A DNA stretch of 24,532 nucleotides. Origin: CAYUPY01 sp964446595 (GTDB lineage Bacteria; Patescibacteriota; Dojkabacteria; J137; JAEUSD01). The notes below the pieces were generated by a model. The model was not told where the DNA came from. It did not search any database and was given only the letters and a program-made list of their open reading frames with translations. The translations under genes and the position numbers were made by a program. Below, in pieces: positions 1 to 6,994 of this stretch. The DNA is taken from the NCBI GenBank assembly GCA_964446595.1, contig CAYUPY010000015.1, forward strand, positions 1 through 24,532. Direction: 5' to 3'. Positions within the stretch are counted from its first letter, which is position 1. Every line of letters starts with the position of its first letter.

Positions 1-1
1 T

Positions 2-94
2 CTGCAACTTGGTCAAAAGGTTCGTGTAAAACTGACGGAGAAGAAGCCAGGCCGCCTGAGTTTCTCTATGAAAGCCGTAAGCAATAACGACTAA
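2..94 (+). CDS. C-terminal end of an S1-domain RNA-binding protein (partial; possibly PNPase)
   Basis: The gene enters from the left edge; only its last 30 codons and the TAA at 92-94 are visible. The residues GQKVRVKLTEKKPGRLSFSM follow the pattern of the last strands of an S1 RNA-binding fold (G-x-x-V-x-V-K-x ... GR-(I/L)-S-(L/F)-S-x-K). Ending a protein with an S1 domain is typical of polynucleotide phosphorylase, but ribosomal protein S1 and Tex-like proteins also carry it, so the parent cannot be fixed from this fragment. A long GC-rich hairpin follows 32 nt after the stop. Confidence 0.5.
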   Translation: MQLGQKVRVKLTEKKPGRLSFSMKAVSNND

Positions 95-125
95 TTGTTG
101 TCAGGTAACTTTGTAGATAGATGCA

Positions 126-156
126 GCCCCGCGGAGCGCGAAGCGCTCCGCGGGGC
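126..156. repeat. 14-bp perfect GC-rich hairpin between genes
   Basis: Bases 126-139 are perfectly complementary to 143-156 with a GAA triloop. The stem is almost all G and C in an otherwise AT-leaning region. It lies between the S1-domain gene stop and the next promoter, so it could end or protect the 3' end of the upstream mRNA. There is no T-run after it on either strand, so it is not a textbook intrinsic terminator. Confidence 0.75.
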
Positions 157-157
157 G

Positions 158-186
158 TTGACTCCAGCCCATAAAACCACCATACT
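158..186 (+). promoter_or_regulatory. Promoter of the PAP2-like gene (leaderless type)
   Basis: A -35 TTGACT (158-163) and a -10 CATACT (181-186) are separated by exactly 17 nt. The GTG start codon lies 6 nt after the -10, so transcription should begin at or beside the start codon. Confidence 0.6.
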
Positions 187-192
187 AAAACT

Positions 193-762
193 GTGAGTAC
201 TAAAAACGTAACCGCCAAAATAATTACTGAGGTTTTTGATCCTACTGTTATTTTCTTCGTGAGTGTTATCTTTATAGTTTATCTCCGAAACTCTTTGCAG
301 GACCAAATAGCGGGCATTATTTTTATAGGACTAGGTGGCTTATTGCCGCTGGTATCCCTAGTGTATGAATATCTGAATACTAAGGTGAATAGGGTGGTGA
401 CGCGTGAGGAACGTAATCATGTGTATCTGGCAGCTTTTTTCAGCTTTAGTGTACTGTCTACCTTATTCGCTACTAATATCTTTCCTGATAGATTTTGGTC
501 ATTTTTAAGTATTGCCATGGCTCTTTATTTTGGACTTGCGTTACTTATTAACACTTTTATTGATAAGACTAGCCAGCATGTGGGCATGTACACTTTTTGG
601 ATAATGGCTCTGATTGAATTTGCCTCTCCTGGCTTTGCCATTTTGTTTGCTGCCGTGCCGTTAATTATGTGGTCACGGCTCGCTTTAACTAAACATACTT
701 GGATTCAAATGTTTTGGGGTATGACAATCGGCATGCTCACAGGCCTCTTATTGTGGTTATGA
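193..762 (+). CDS. PAP2-superfamily membrane phosphatase-like protein
   Basis: A 189-aa integral membrane protein with about five or six hydrophobic helices. Three stretches resemble the PAP2 phosphatase motifs: VVTREERN (residues 68-75) as a variant of motif 1, SQHVG (127-131) in place of PSGH, and SRLALTKHTWIQ (161-172) matching SRxxxxxHxxxD but with Gln for the last Asp. PAP2 enzymes dephosphorylate lipid phosphates such as undecaprenyl diphosphate or phosphatidate at the membrane. The divergent motifs leave activity and substrate open. Its position near MurJ would suit lipid-carrier recycling. The start is GTG at 193, supported by a TTGACT-17-CATACT promoter 6 nt upstream; no Shine-Dalgarno is visible. 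The stop overlaps the extended -10 of the next gene. Confidence 0.6.
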   Translation: MSTKNVTAKIITEVFDPTVIFFVSVIFIVYLRNSLQDQIAGIIFIGLGGLLPLVSLVYEYLNTKVNRVVTREERNHVYLAAFFSFSVLSTLFATNIFPDRFWSFLSIAMALYFGLALLINTFIDKTSQHVGMYTFWIMALIEFASPGFAILFAAVPLIMWSRLALTKHTWIQMFWGMTIGMLTGLLLWL

Positions 763-768
763 TATAAT
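760..768 (+). promoter_or_regulatory. Extended -10 (TGaTATAAT), leaderless promoter
   Basis: TGATATAAT has the TGn extension plus a perfect TATAAT (763-768). The ATG at 775 follows after 6 nt. The TGA of this element is also the stop codon of the upstream gene. No convincing -35 is seen, as is usual for extended -10 promoters. Confidence 0.7.
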
Positions 769-774
769 TAGTAT

Positions 775-1833
775 ATGAAAGTATTGACTCGTAAATTGTC
801 TGCTAGAGACACCATAATTGCCTTGGCGCTAGTCGGGCTCATAGTTGTTGTAGCTACCTTTCTATTTACGCTAAGTCAGATTAAAAGGACTGAATATAGG
901 TTCTCTCAAAGAGTTACTCAATTGGAGACCGTTTCAACTGAGCCAGGTGCAGGTAATAATCCTTCTGTCTCCAATGCAACCGTGGGTTGGAATCCTACTC
1001 AACTAAAGATAAGCAAGGATTCTTTACAGAATTCGGTCAAACTGGAGTTCCCTCCTGTCAGTGATAACCAACAGTCTCAATTCCCTCTAGAGGTGAAGTT
1101 TGACTTTACAAAGCTTGCTGAACCACTCGTTTATGTCAGTGAGAAATTTGGCACTTTTGTGTTTAATAATAATTCGACAGAACAACAGCTTGAGGTGCAA
1201 GGGTTTAGCAATGTTAGCCAAAATAGGTTTTTTAATTACCATTTAACTGGTTTCCAAGTCAATGCATTAAAAATTGAGAATGGGATGCTGATTATCCATT
1301 ACGAAGACAGTTTATCTACTGTGACGTGGGCTAATTCAACAGTGGTAGCACTAGACCTCTTTAGTGGTGACCAGATTTGGCGTACCTCTTTAGCAGATGC
1401 CTTACAGATGAAATATGCAAATGTAGCTACGAATGTAATACCACAAGATAAATATTCACTTTTTGTGCCGACACGTAGTACATTGTATGAACTTGATTTA
1501 CGCTCTGGAGAGGTTGTGAAAGAACGACAGATGAAGACGCATCAGTACTCTCAGGGGATAGTTCACATTTGGAACAGCACTTTATTTTACGCCGAAGATG
1601 ACAATACCTTAGTTATTGAAAAACTGGATGGGTCCAAATTACCAACTAAACTGAACTTACAGCAAATGGTTCCAGAGTGGAGGGGGATGGATTTTAATCG
1701 GCAGCTACAGTACGGAAGCGGTCAGGGCATACTTGCAATTCCGGAGTCAGGAATAGAGCGCCAATATGTAATTATTGAGGAACAAAATCTAGGTTATATT
1801 GATCCGAAGATCATTCCCTTTTATCAACCATAA
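775..1833 (+). CDS. Membrane-anchored protein with PQQ/beta-propeller-like stretches, function unknown
   Basis: A 352-aa protein with a basic N-terminus, one hydrophobic segment (about residues 13-35) and a long extracytoplasmic region, i.e. a type II signal-anchored protein. Two stretches, VVALDLFSGDQIWRTSL (190-206) and LYELDLRSGEVVKE (237-250), look like the 'LDxxSGxxxW' blades of PQQ/beta-propeller repeats, but there are too few clear blades to claim a full propeller. I do not recognise a specific family. It has its own extended -10 promoter 6 nt before the ATG. It lies between a PAP2-like protein and MurJ, suggesting an envelope role, by context only. Confidence 0.7.
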   Translation: MKVLTRKLSARDTIIALALVGLIVVVATFLFTLSQIKRTEYRFSQRVTQLETVSTEPGAGNNPSVSNATVGWNPTQLKISKDSLQNSVKLEFPPVSDNQQSQFPLEVKFDFTKLAEPLVYVSEKFGTFVFNNNSTEQQLEVQGFSNVSQNRFFNYHLTGFQVNALKIENGMLIIHYEDSLSTVTWANSTVVALDLFSGDQIWRTSLADALQMKYANVATNVIPQDKYSLFVPTRSTLYELDLRSGEVVKERQMKTHQYSQGIVHIWNSTLFYAEDDNTLVIEKLDGSKLPTKLNLQQMVPEWRGMDFNRQLQYGSGQGILAIPESGIERQYVIIEEQNLGYIDPKIIPFYQP

Positions 1834-1838
1834 GTTTT

Positions 1839-1867
1839 TTCACAATAGATTGATTTAGAGGTATACT
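1839..1867 (+). promoter_or_regulatory. Leadered promoter and ribosome-binding site of murJ
   Basis: TTCACA (1839-1844), 17-nt spacer, TATACT (1862-1867). The expected start of transcription near 1874 gives a leader of about 19 nt carrying AGGA (1882-1885) 7 nt before the TTG start. This is the clearest Shine-Dalgarno-type start in the window and contrasts with the leaderless starts elsewhere. Confidence 0.65.
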
Positions 1868-1892
1868 GCCTTCAGCATTTTAGGACAGAAAT

Positions 1893-3749
1893 TTGACGAA
1901 AAGAATACTAAATACCTTAAACGGCTTACGCGATCTACTAACCAAAGAGCAAACTCAAATCCTTAAAGTTGCTGGAATGCTAATGGTTCCAGCCTTATTG
2001 ACTAAGATCACAGGATTATTAGTAGGACTGCTTACCGCTAATAAGCTGGGACGTGGAAGTGTATTTGAAACTTTCCTATATGCAAACGAACTACCTTCTT
2101 TTCTGGCAGAAATTATTCTAACCGGTGCTATCAGCACTCTAGTAATTCCAATTTTTATTCAAGCAAAAGAAGAAAGCGAGGAGGTCTTTTTCCGTTTCTA
2201 CAGTACGGTTATTAACCTGCTATTAGGTGCTTTTACTGTTATTGCTCTTTTTGTAATACTTTTTGCATCCCCAATCTTTGATTTCACGGTTGAACACATT
2301 ATTAATCCCGCGGAAGATACATGTTTATACCCTTACTATTATGACAAAGCCGAATTCGCACGCCGTGAAAACCTTCCATTAACAGATCCTAAGAACTGTG
2401 TGAATTTTAGTGGCTCTCAGATCGTAACTTTGATGCAAGCACTAATGCTACCACAGCTCATTTTAGGGATGAGCGTTTTCGTTGCCAGCGGCTTAAATGT
2501 ATATAATCGGTTCCTGCTACCTCAGCTGGCACCCTTGTTTTACAATGTCGGGCGTATTTTTGGGGTGATGGTTTTGCTGCCTATTTCGCAAACTAACCCT
2601 GGTGATCCAGGAAGCCCTTGGGCGCTAGTGGCGGGAGTTTATACTGGTTCGGTCTTACATCTGATTATTCAATTGCCACTAGCGCGCATGCTAGGTCTCC
2701 ATTACAAGTTTGAAATAGATTTGAGTATCTCCTACCTTAAAAATTTCTTTGCGGTAAGTATACCCAGATTGATTGCTTATTCGGCTGACTCATTTGGGTT
2801 GGTATTAAATAAGTTAATAATATCTGGGTTTAGTGCTGGCTTTCTATCGACCATGTTTTATGCCCAATCCCTAGCCAACATGGTTCCAGGTGTTATTGGA
2901 TATGCTTTTTCGGTGGCCTCATTTCCTACTTTGTCTAGACTATACGCACAGAAAAGATTCGCCGAGATTAACGACATTGTGATTAATATGCTGAATCAAA
3001 TTATCTTTTTGGCAGCCCCCATTATCCTAGCCTTAATAGTGTTGAGGCTGCCAATAGTGCGTCTAGCTTACGGTTTGGGTGCCGGTACGGATTTTGATAG
3101 ATTGGATACCGCAATCGTTGGATGGACATTATTGTTCTTTGCCATAGGGATAGTATTTACGACAACCAAATGGTATTTGTATAGGTTATTTTATGTTGCT
3201 CAAAATACAGTAGTACCTTTCTTTGTATCTTTCTTTTCGCTCGGACTGACCATAGTACTAACAATTATGCTAGGGAATTTATTCAGCCACGCAGATCAGT
3301 TCGCTATTAACCGTATTCCTCTAACTTTTAATAACTTGTTTACTGCAGGAGAAGGGTTAGCTGCGATTGGTGGGGCGGCACTGGCAATAAGTATCACAGC
3401 ATTTATTGAGTTCATTATCTTATTGATTCTGGTTAATCAGGTGGTGGTAAAACTAGACTTTTCGCACCTTTTTACATCTTTCTTAAGAAAGTTTTGGCCA
3501 ATCGTACTTAGTGGCGCACTAATGTACTTGATGTATACCATTTGGGACACATTCTCTTTACCGATTGATGCATCTGAAAGTTTCGCGGGTTCTACCACTG
3601 TTAACTTACTTTTGCTTACTGGTGTAACTACAGCCACCACGTTTATGGTGTATTATCTACTATGTCACCTTTTTGGAGTAGAGGAATTGAAGATACTTAG
3701 AAGAATCTTGAATCCGATTTTCAAATTGGGTGGAATTTATATAAAATAA
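1893..3749 (+). CDS. murJ: Lipid II flippase MurJ (MviN family)
   Basis: A 618-aa polytopic protein with about 14 hydrophobic helices, longer than the usual 510-550 aa. It has the MOP/MviN pattern: an N-terminal KVAGMLMVPALLTKITGLL helix, AEIILTGAISTLVIPIF, and later IPRLIAYSADSFGLVLNKLI and GYAFSVASFPTLSRLY. MurJ moves lipid II across the cytoplasmic membrane for peptidoglycan synthesis. An extra extracytoplasmic loop (about residues 133-172) contains two cysteines (C144, C169) that could form a disulfide. The start is TTG at 1893, chosen because AGGA lies 7 nt upstream and a TTCACA-17-TATACT promoter precedes it. The next gene begins 5 nt after the stop, so the two are probably cotranscribed. 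Confidence 0.93.
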   Translation: MTKRILNTLNGLRDLLTKEQTQILKVAGMLMVPALLTKITGLLVGLLTANKLGRGSVFETFLYANELPSFLAEIILTGAISTLVIPIFIQAKEESEEVFFRFYSTVINLLLGAFTVIALFVILFASPIFDFTVEHIINPAEDTCLYPYYYDKAEFARRENLPLTDPKNCVNFSGSQIVTLMQALMLPQLILGMSVFVASGLNVYNRFLLPQLAPLFYNVGRIFGVMVLLPISQTNPGDPGSPWALVAGVYTGSVLHLIIQLPLARMLGLHYKFEIDLSISYLKNFFAVSIPRLIAYSADSFGLVLNKLIISGFSAGFLSTMFYAQSLANMVPGVIGYAFSVASFPTLSRLYAQKRFAEINDIVINMLNQIIFLAAPIILALIVLRLPIVRLAYGLGAGTDFDRLDTAIVGWTLLFFAIGIVFTTTKWYLYRLFYVAQNTVVPFFVSFFSLGLTIVLTIMLGNLFSHADQFAINRIPLTFNNLFTAGEGLAAIGGAALAISITAFIEFIILLILVNQVVVKLDFSHLFTSFLRKFWPIVLSGALMYLMYTIWDTFSLPIDASESFAGSTTVNLLLLTGVTTATTFMVYYLLCHLFGVEELKILRRILNPIFKLGGIYIK

Positions 3750-3754
3750 TATAT

Positions 3755-4735
3755 ATGTCAGATAATAACGTTTCGGTAAACAATAATCGCAATCAATTAC
3801 CACCTTTGCCGTGGCAGCAGCAGGGTAATGGTTTACAAGCACCTAAGGAAGGGAATAATTCTAATAGGTTGAGTTTGGGGACAGTAAAAAATCAATGGCA
3901 ACAACAGCAATCACCACAACAATTTACTCCTCAACAGCCACCAGTTGATAACAGACGGGAAAAGTATGAAAAGTTTCGCGGAGGAAGGGATGAAGAAGAT
4001 TACTACGAAGATCGAACTGATAGGGACCGCCGCCGCCGCGAGCGGCGGCGGCAGCGTGAGCGCGCTGAGGACCTACGCGGCCCTGGATGTGGTTGTCGCT
4101 TAATTGGTATTGTGATGTCGCTAGTATTGCTAGGGCTGTTAATCGGTCTAGCCTACATCTTAATCAACCGCCCCCCAAGCATAGTTGATCCAGTTAAAGA
4201 TTGGTTAAATCAAGACCTAGAGGCGGTTACATTTACGCCCGAAGAAGCAGAAACTGCTATTTTCAACCTTAACTCTCAGGTAAGTAGGTTTAATACTGGA
4301 GAAAACATCCTACGTATAAACGAAAAAGAGCTAAATGTGCTCTTAAATCAGGGGTCTACCAATGCTGATTTAAACGCCAGAATCGTGGAAAGTGAGCTTA
4401 AGTTATATGCAAATAGCGACCCCACTTCTGATAAGCCGTTATGGTTAGTCGCAAAATTTGGTATTGATCCGGCTAATCCTGAGGACTTAAAACTTACAGG
4501 TGTAGGAACAGAAAGGATTTCTACTCCTCAATTCCTAAATGATGCCTTGTTAGATGTCATCCTTTCCACAAGCAATTTTGTAACTCAAGCTGATGCAGAT
4601 AGTATTCTAGATTTTGCTGTAGATCTACCAAGCAATGTCAGAGTCAAGAAAGTACAGCTTGAAGACAAGGAGTTACTGCTTACACTAGATGTTTCTACAG
4701 GGCTTGAAGACTTCTTTGGTGGCGGGGACAACTAA
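3755..4735 (+). CDS. Single-pass membrane protein with Q-rich and Arg-rich cytoplasmic tail
   Basis: 326 aa in three zones. Residues 1-66 are low-complexity (Asn/Gln/Pro rich). Residues 67-110 are highly charged, including RDRRRRERRRQRER (90-103). A transmembrane helix follows (about 115-137), then an outer domain of about 190 residues. The outer domain contains LRINEKELNVLLNQG, reminiscent of the 'xIxExELNxLL' start of YpmS/LppM-like lipid-binding-type folds; this resemblance is weak and is inference only. Function unknown. It sits 5 nt after murJ and 7 nt before holA. The Arg-rich codons form a GC-rich hairpin at 4029-4052. No Shine-Dalgarno is seen; a TATAAA at 3740-3745 lies 9 nt before the ATG. 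Confidence 0.8.
   Translation: MSDNNVSVNNNRNQLPPLPWQQQGNGLQAPKEGNNSNRLSLGTVKNQWQQQQSPQQFTPQQPPVDNRREKYEKFRGGRDEEDYYEDRTDRDRRRRERRRQRERAEDLRGPGCGCRLIGIVMSLVLLGLLIGLAYILINRPPSIVDPVKDWLNQDLEAVTFTPEEAETAIFNLNSQVSRFNTGENILRINEKELNVLLNQGSTNADLNARIVESELKLYANSDPTSDKPLWLVAKFGIDPANPEDLKLTGVGTERISTPQFLNDALLDVILSTSNFVTQADADSILDFAVDLPSNVRVKKVQLEDKELLLTLDVSTGLEDFFGGGDN
4029..4052. repeat. GC-rich hairpin inside the Arg-rich coding segment
   Basis: GCCGCCGCCG (4029-4038) and CGGCGGCGGC (4043-4052) form a 10-bp perfect stem with a CGAG loop. It falls on codons for residues 92-100 of the Arg-rich tail, where CGC/CGG codons are used against the local AT-leaning trend. Confidence 0.8.
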
Positions 4736-4742
4736 ACAGCAT

Positions 4743-5675
4743 ATGCCAGCGAAACTACAAATTTTTTCCGGAGAAGATACCTACGAGTCCTATAGGGCTG
4801 CAAAAAAGGCTGCTGCTGAGCTTGCTCAGGATCTAAATATCCCAATGTCAGTGGTGGAAGCTGATGAGCTTACCCGTGATGAAGTATTACAAAAGCTACA
4901 AAACATAGGGTTATTTTCATCAGGTCAGGTACTTATGGCTAAAAGAGCAATGAAAAACTCTGGTTTAGTAGAGTACATCGAGAATAATTTGGAAAAAGCT
5001 TTACAGTTACCGATGATTATTTGGCAAGATGGCAAGCTTGATAAGCGAAAAGGTGTGGTGAAAAAGTTATCACAGGCTAAGGTGCTCCACGACTTCCCCC
5101 TGGGGAAGTCGTGGGAGGTTGAAAGCTGGCTGGCAGCCAAACTAAAAAATTTAGGTCTGCCAGCCGGCAACATAAAAGGCTTCACAAACGAGTTAATTTT
5201 AAAGGTAGGTACAGATAAATGGTCTCTGTCACAGGAGATGGATAAAATATCCTTGTTTAAGGAGGCTAAAGGTGAGTTTCCTGACCCGTCTGTTTTATTA
5301 GGCACAGATGTATCTGGTGATATTTGGAAGTTCCTTGATGCTCTAGCAGGTGGACAAAAGCAATTGGCAGCAGATGAATTGCAGAGGTTATTTCGCTTCG
5401 GTGAAAGTGATCAATTTATCATAGCTATGCTAGCGCGTGAACTTTCTCTATTGAATGATTATTTGCATCTTTTGGCTATGGGGAAGGTAGCTGAAGCAGG
5501 CAAGATTTTAAAATTGCACCCTTTCGTGCTTAAAAAATTACAAGCAAAGGCAGATAGGTTCACTTTAGAAAAGGTAAAAAAGCTTCTACAGGCTTTACTA
5601 AGACTAGATTTTGCCATCAAGCGGGGTAGCCTAGATGCGCAGGTTGGTCTGACTTTATACCTATTAAGCTGGTAG
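4743..5675 (+). CDS. holA: DNA polymerase III delta subunit (HolA)
   Basis: 310 aa, close to the size of HolA. The N-terminus LQIFSGEDTYESYRAAKKAA matches the delta start 'ly.l.GeD.yl..~a...', followed by MIIWQDGKLDKRKGVVKKL (matching the 'D.rkkl.K.l' strand), the domain II helices and the C-terminal collar pattern DFAIKRGSLDAQVGLTLYLLSW. Delta opens the beta clamp within the clamp-loader complex at the replication fork. The ATG at 4743 is chosen over an upstream in-frame ATG at 4689 because the family N-terminus begins there and 4689 lies inside the previous gene. A 13-bp perfect inverted repeat lies inside the gene at 5087-5114. Confidence 0.88.
   Translation: MPAKLQIFSGEDTYESYRAAKKAAAELAQDLNIPMSVVEADELTRDEVLQKLQNIGLFSSGQVLMAKRAMKNSGLVEYIENNLEKALQLPMIIWQDGKLDKRKGVVKKLSQAKVLHDFPLGKSWEVESWLAAKLKNLGLPAGNIKGFTNELILKVGTDKWSLSQEMDKISLFKEAKGEFPDPSVLLGTDVSGDIWKFLDALAGGQKQLAADELQRLFRFGESDQFIIAMLARELSLLNDYLHLLAMGKVAEAGKILKLHPFVLKKLQAKADRFTLEKVKKLLQALLRLDFAIKRGSLDAQVGLTLYLLSW
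5087..5114. repeat. 13-bp perfect inverted repeat inside holA
   Basis: CCACGACTTCCCC (5087-5099) is the exact reverse complement of GGGGAAGTCGTGG (5102-5114), with two bases between. The real loop would be about four bases. It codes for part of LHDFPLGKSWEVESW. The reading frame is intact. Confidence 0.8.
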
Positions 5676-5678
5676 AAT
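5670..5678 (+). promoter_or_regulatory. Extended -10 (TGgTAGAAT), leaderless promoter
   Basis: TGGTAGAAT (5670-5678) lies 6 nt before the ATG at 5685. A CTGACT (5649-5654) sits 18 nt upstream of the TAGAAT and may be the -35. The element overlaps the holA stop. Confidence 0.65.
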
Positions 5679-5684
5679 ATAGGA

Positions 5685-6953
5685 ATGAAAGTTAATAAGT
5701 TTTTGGGTTCGAATATCTTGATGATCGGTAGCATTATAGTTAGTGCTATGTTCGTTGGCGTCAATCATGTTTCAGCCCAAGAACAAACCCAAAACCAGAA
5801 CTTTGTAATACAGCTTTCAGATATAAAAATTGATACTTCTTCGGTTCAGGAAGATCGTTCATTTAGCGTCCCTCAACGAATTGTTATAGCTCCTATTTTT
5901 CTTGGTGATGCTGCCAACTCTATAGCTATTCAAGACGAAGATTGGTTCCGAGGTCTATTTTATTATCTTGTAGCTAGCGATGGCCGCTCTGGTTTTACAG
6001 ATATCCCTTTCCACTACGTGGTTAGTAAAAGAGGGAGGGTTTATGAAGGTAACAGCGGGGGTGAAGAGCGCAAAATTAGTATTGCGGGTGTAGGAGATGA
6101 TGCAGTAGTTATAGCTTATCTTGCTGACACTAAGGCTTCGACTTTTGATATTCGGGCAAAGGAAAGTGTTGGAGAGTTAGTATTGCGTACTGCTAATCGA
6201 CATTCAATCCCCCTTAAAAATGTAACTGTCGAGGGAGTTAAGTTTGTACAAGATTCCGAGCAGCAGACCGTAAGATTGGAAAAAGCTGAGGTGTTTGGGT
6301 TGTGGAATAAGGAAGTCTCAGAGATCGTAACTAGTATTAATTCCCGCTATGAGCCTCAACAAAAGACTTACAAACTCTCAGTAAAGGAAGTGAAGTTACC
6401 TCAGGAAGAAGTGGAGAGTGGTACAACAATTAAAGGTTCAATCATAGTGGCAAATCAAGGTGATTACGGCATATACGGAGGAACTGAGACAGAGATTATT
6501 GCTACTAAGAAAAACACAGGCCCAAGTAGATTTTTTGTGAATAATGAGTGGCTAAGCCCTACTCAATTAAGCTTAATGAAACCCGAGGATGTAATTTTGC
6601 CCGGAGAGGAATTGGAACTGGAATTTACAGTCGGAACCCCACTATACTTTGGGGAGCAAGTAGAGCGATTTAGACTTGAAAATATTGCGGGTAAATCGCT
6701 CGGTGACATAGAATTTCCCATCTCACTTAAGATTGCGCGTCCGGAGGGTACTATTGTGCAAATTAGGCAGACCACAACTGGCTGGCTTAGACTTAGATCT
6801 ACCCCAAATGGAGTTGAAAACAACGAGATTGGCAGAGTCTCCAGCGGAGAGCGCTTCTACCAAGTGGACAACGCTAATAATGGTTGGATTAAGATTCGTC
6901 TAAATGACGGAACAGAAGGTTGGGTGTCTTTGCAGTTCGTAGAATATGTCTAG
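5685..6953 (+). CDS. Secreted PGRP-like protein with degenerate amidase domain and C-terminal SH3b
   Basis: 422 aa. A signal peptide (residues 1-31, cleavage likely after VSA) leads into a domain resembling a peptidoglycan-recognition/amidase_2 fold: FHYVVSKRGRVYEGNSGG aligns with GYNYLIDPNGNIYEGRKGGG of the intact amidase at 18862-21021, and AVVIAYLAD with IGISLMGDF. The zinc ligands are gone: the VHHT position reads IVIAPIF, and the final GHRD...C stretch is replaced. It should therefore bind rather than cut, if it acts on wall at all. A middle beta-rich domain follows, then a bacterial SH3 domain (about 355-422, WLRLRSTPNG ... GWVSLQFV), a common wall-binding module. It has its own leaderless promoter. 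The stop at 6951-6953 lies just before the pilin promoter. Confidence 0.75.
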   Translation: MKVNKFLGSNILMIGSIIVSAMFVGVNHVSAQEQTQNQNFVIQLSDIKIDTSSVQEDRSFSVPQRIVIAPIFLGDAANSIAIQDEDWFRGLFYYLVASDGRSGFTDIPFHYVVSKRGRVYEGNSGGEERKISIAGVGDDAVVIAYLADTKASTFDIRAKESVGELVLRTANRHSIPLKNVTVEGVKFVQDSEQQTVRLEKAEVFGLWNKEVSEIVTSINSRYEPQQKTYKLSVKEVKLPQEEVESGTTIKGSIIVANQGDYGIYGGTETEIIATKKNTGPSRFFVNNEWLSPTQLSLMKPEDVILPGEELELEFTVGTPLYFGEQVERFRLENIAGKSLGDIEFPISLKIARPEGTIVQIRQTTTGWLRLRSTPNGVENNEIGRVSSGERFYQVDNANNGWIKIRLNDGTEGWVSLQFVEYV

Positions 6954-6982
6954 TAATTGTAGATTTGCTATTTCGCTTTTTG

Positions 6983-6988
6983 TATACT
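6983..6988 (+). promoter_or_regulatory. -10 TATACT of the pilin gene, leaderless type
   Basis: TATACT lies 6 nt before the GTG at 6995. It supports that GTG as the true start rather than an in-frame ATG at 6920 that lies inside the preceding gene. Confidence 0.6.
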
Positions 6989-6994
6989 TTGACG

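Noticed and set aside
91..306. 71-aa minus-strand frame across the first intergenic hairpin and the next gene's start
   Set aside because: It runs through the hairpin and promoter of the PAP2-like gene, has no promoter of its own and no family-like sequence; it is a shadow frame.
4689..4742. Upstream ATG extending HolA by 18 residues
   Set aside because: It lies within the preceding gene and the family N-terminus (LQIFSGED) begins just after ATG 4743.
5459..5764. 101-aa minus-strand frame opposite the holA end and PGRP-like start
   Set aside because: Antisense to two well-supported genes; composition follows the reverse of their codons.
6920..6994. Upstream ATG extending the pilin by 25 residues
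   Set aside because: It lies in the previous gene and would bury the prepilin leader; GTG 6995 follows a TATACT at 6 nt and gives a correct class III signal.
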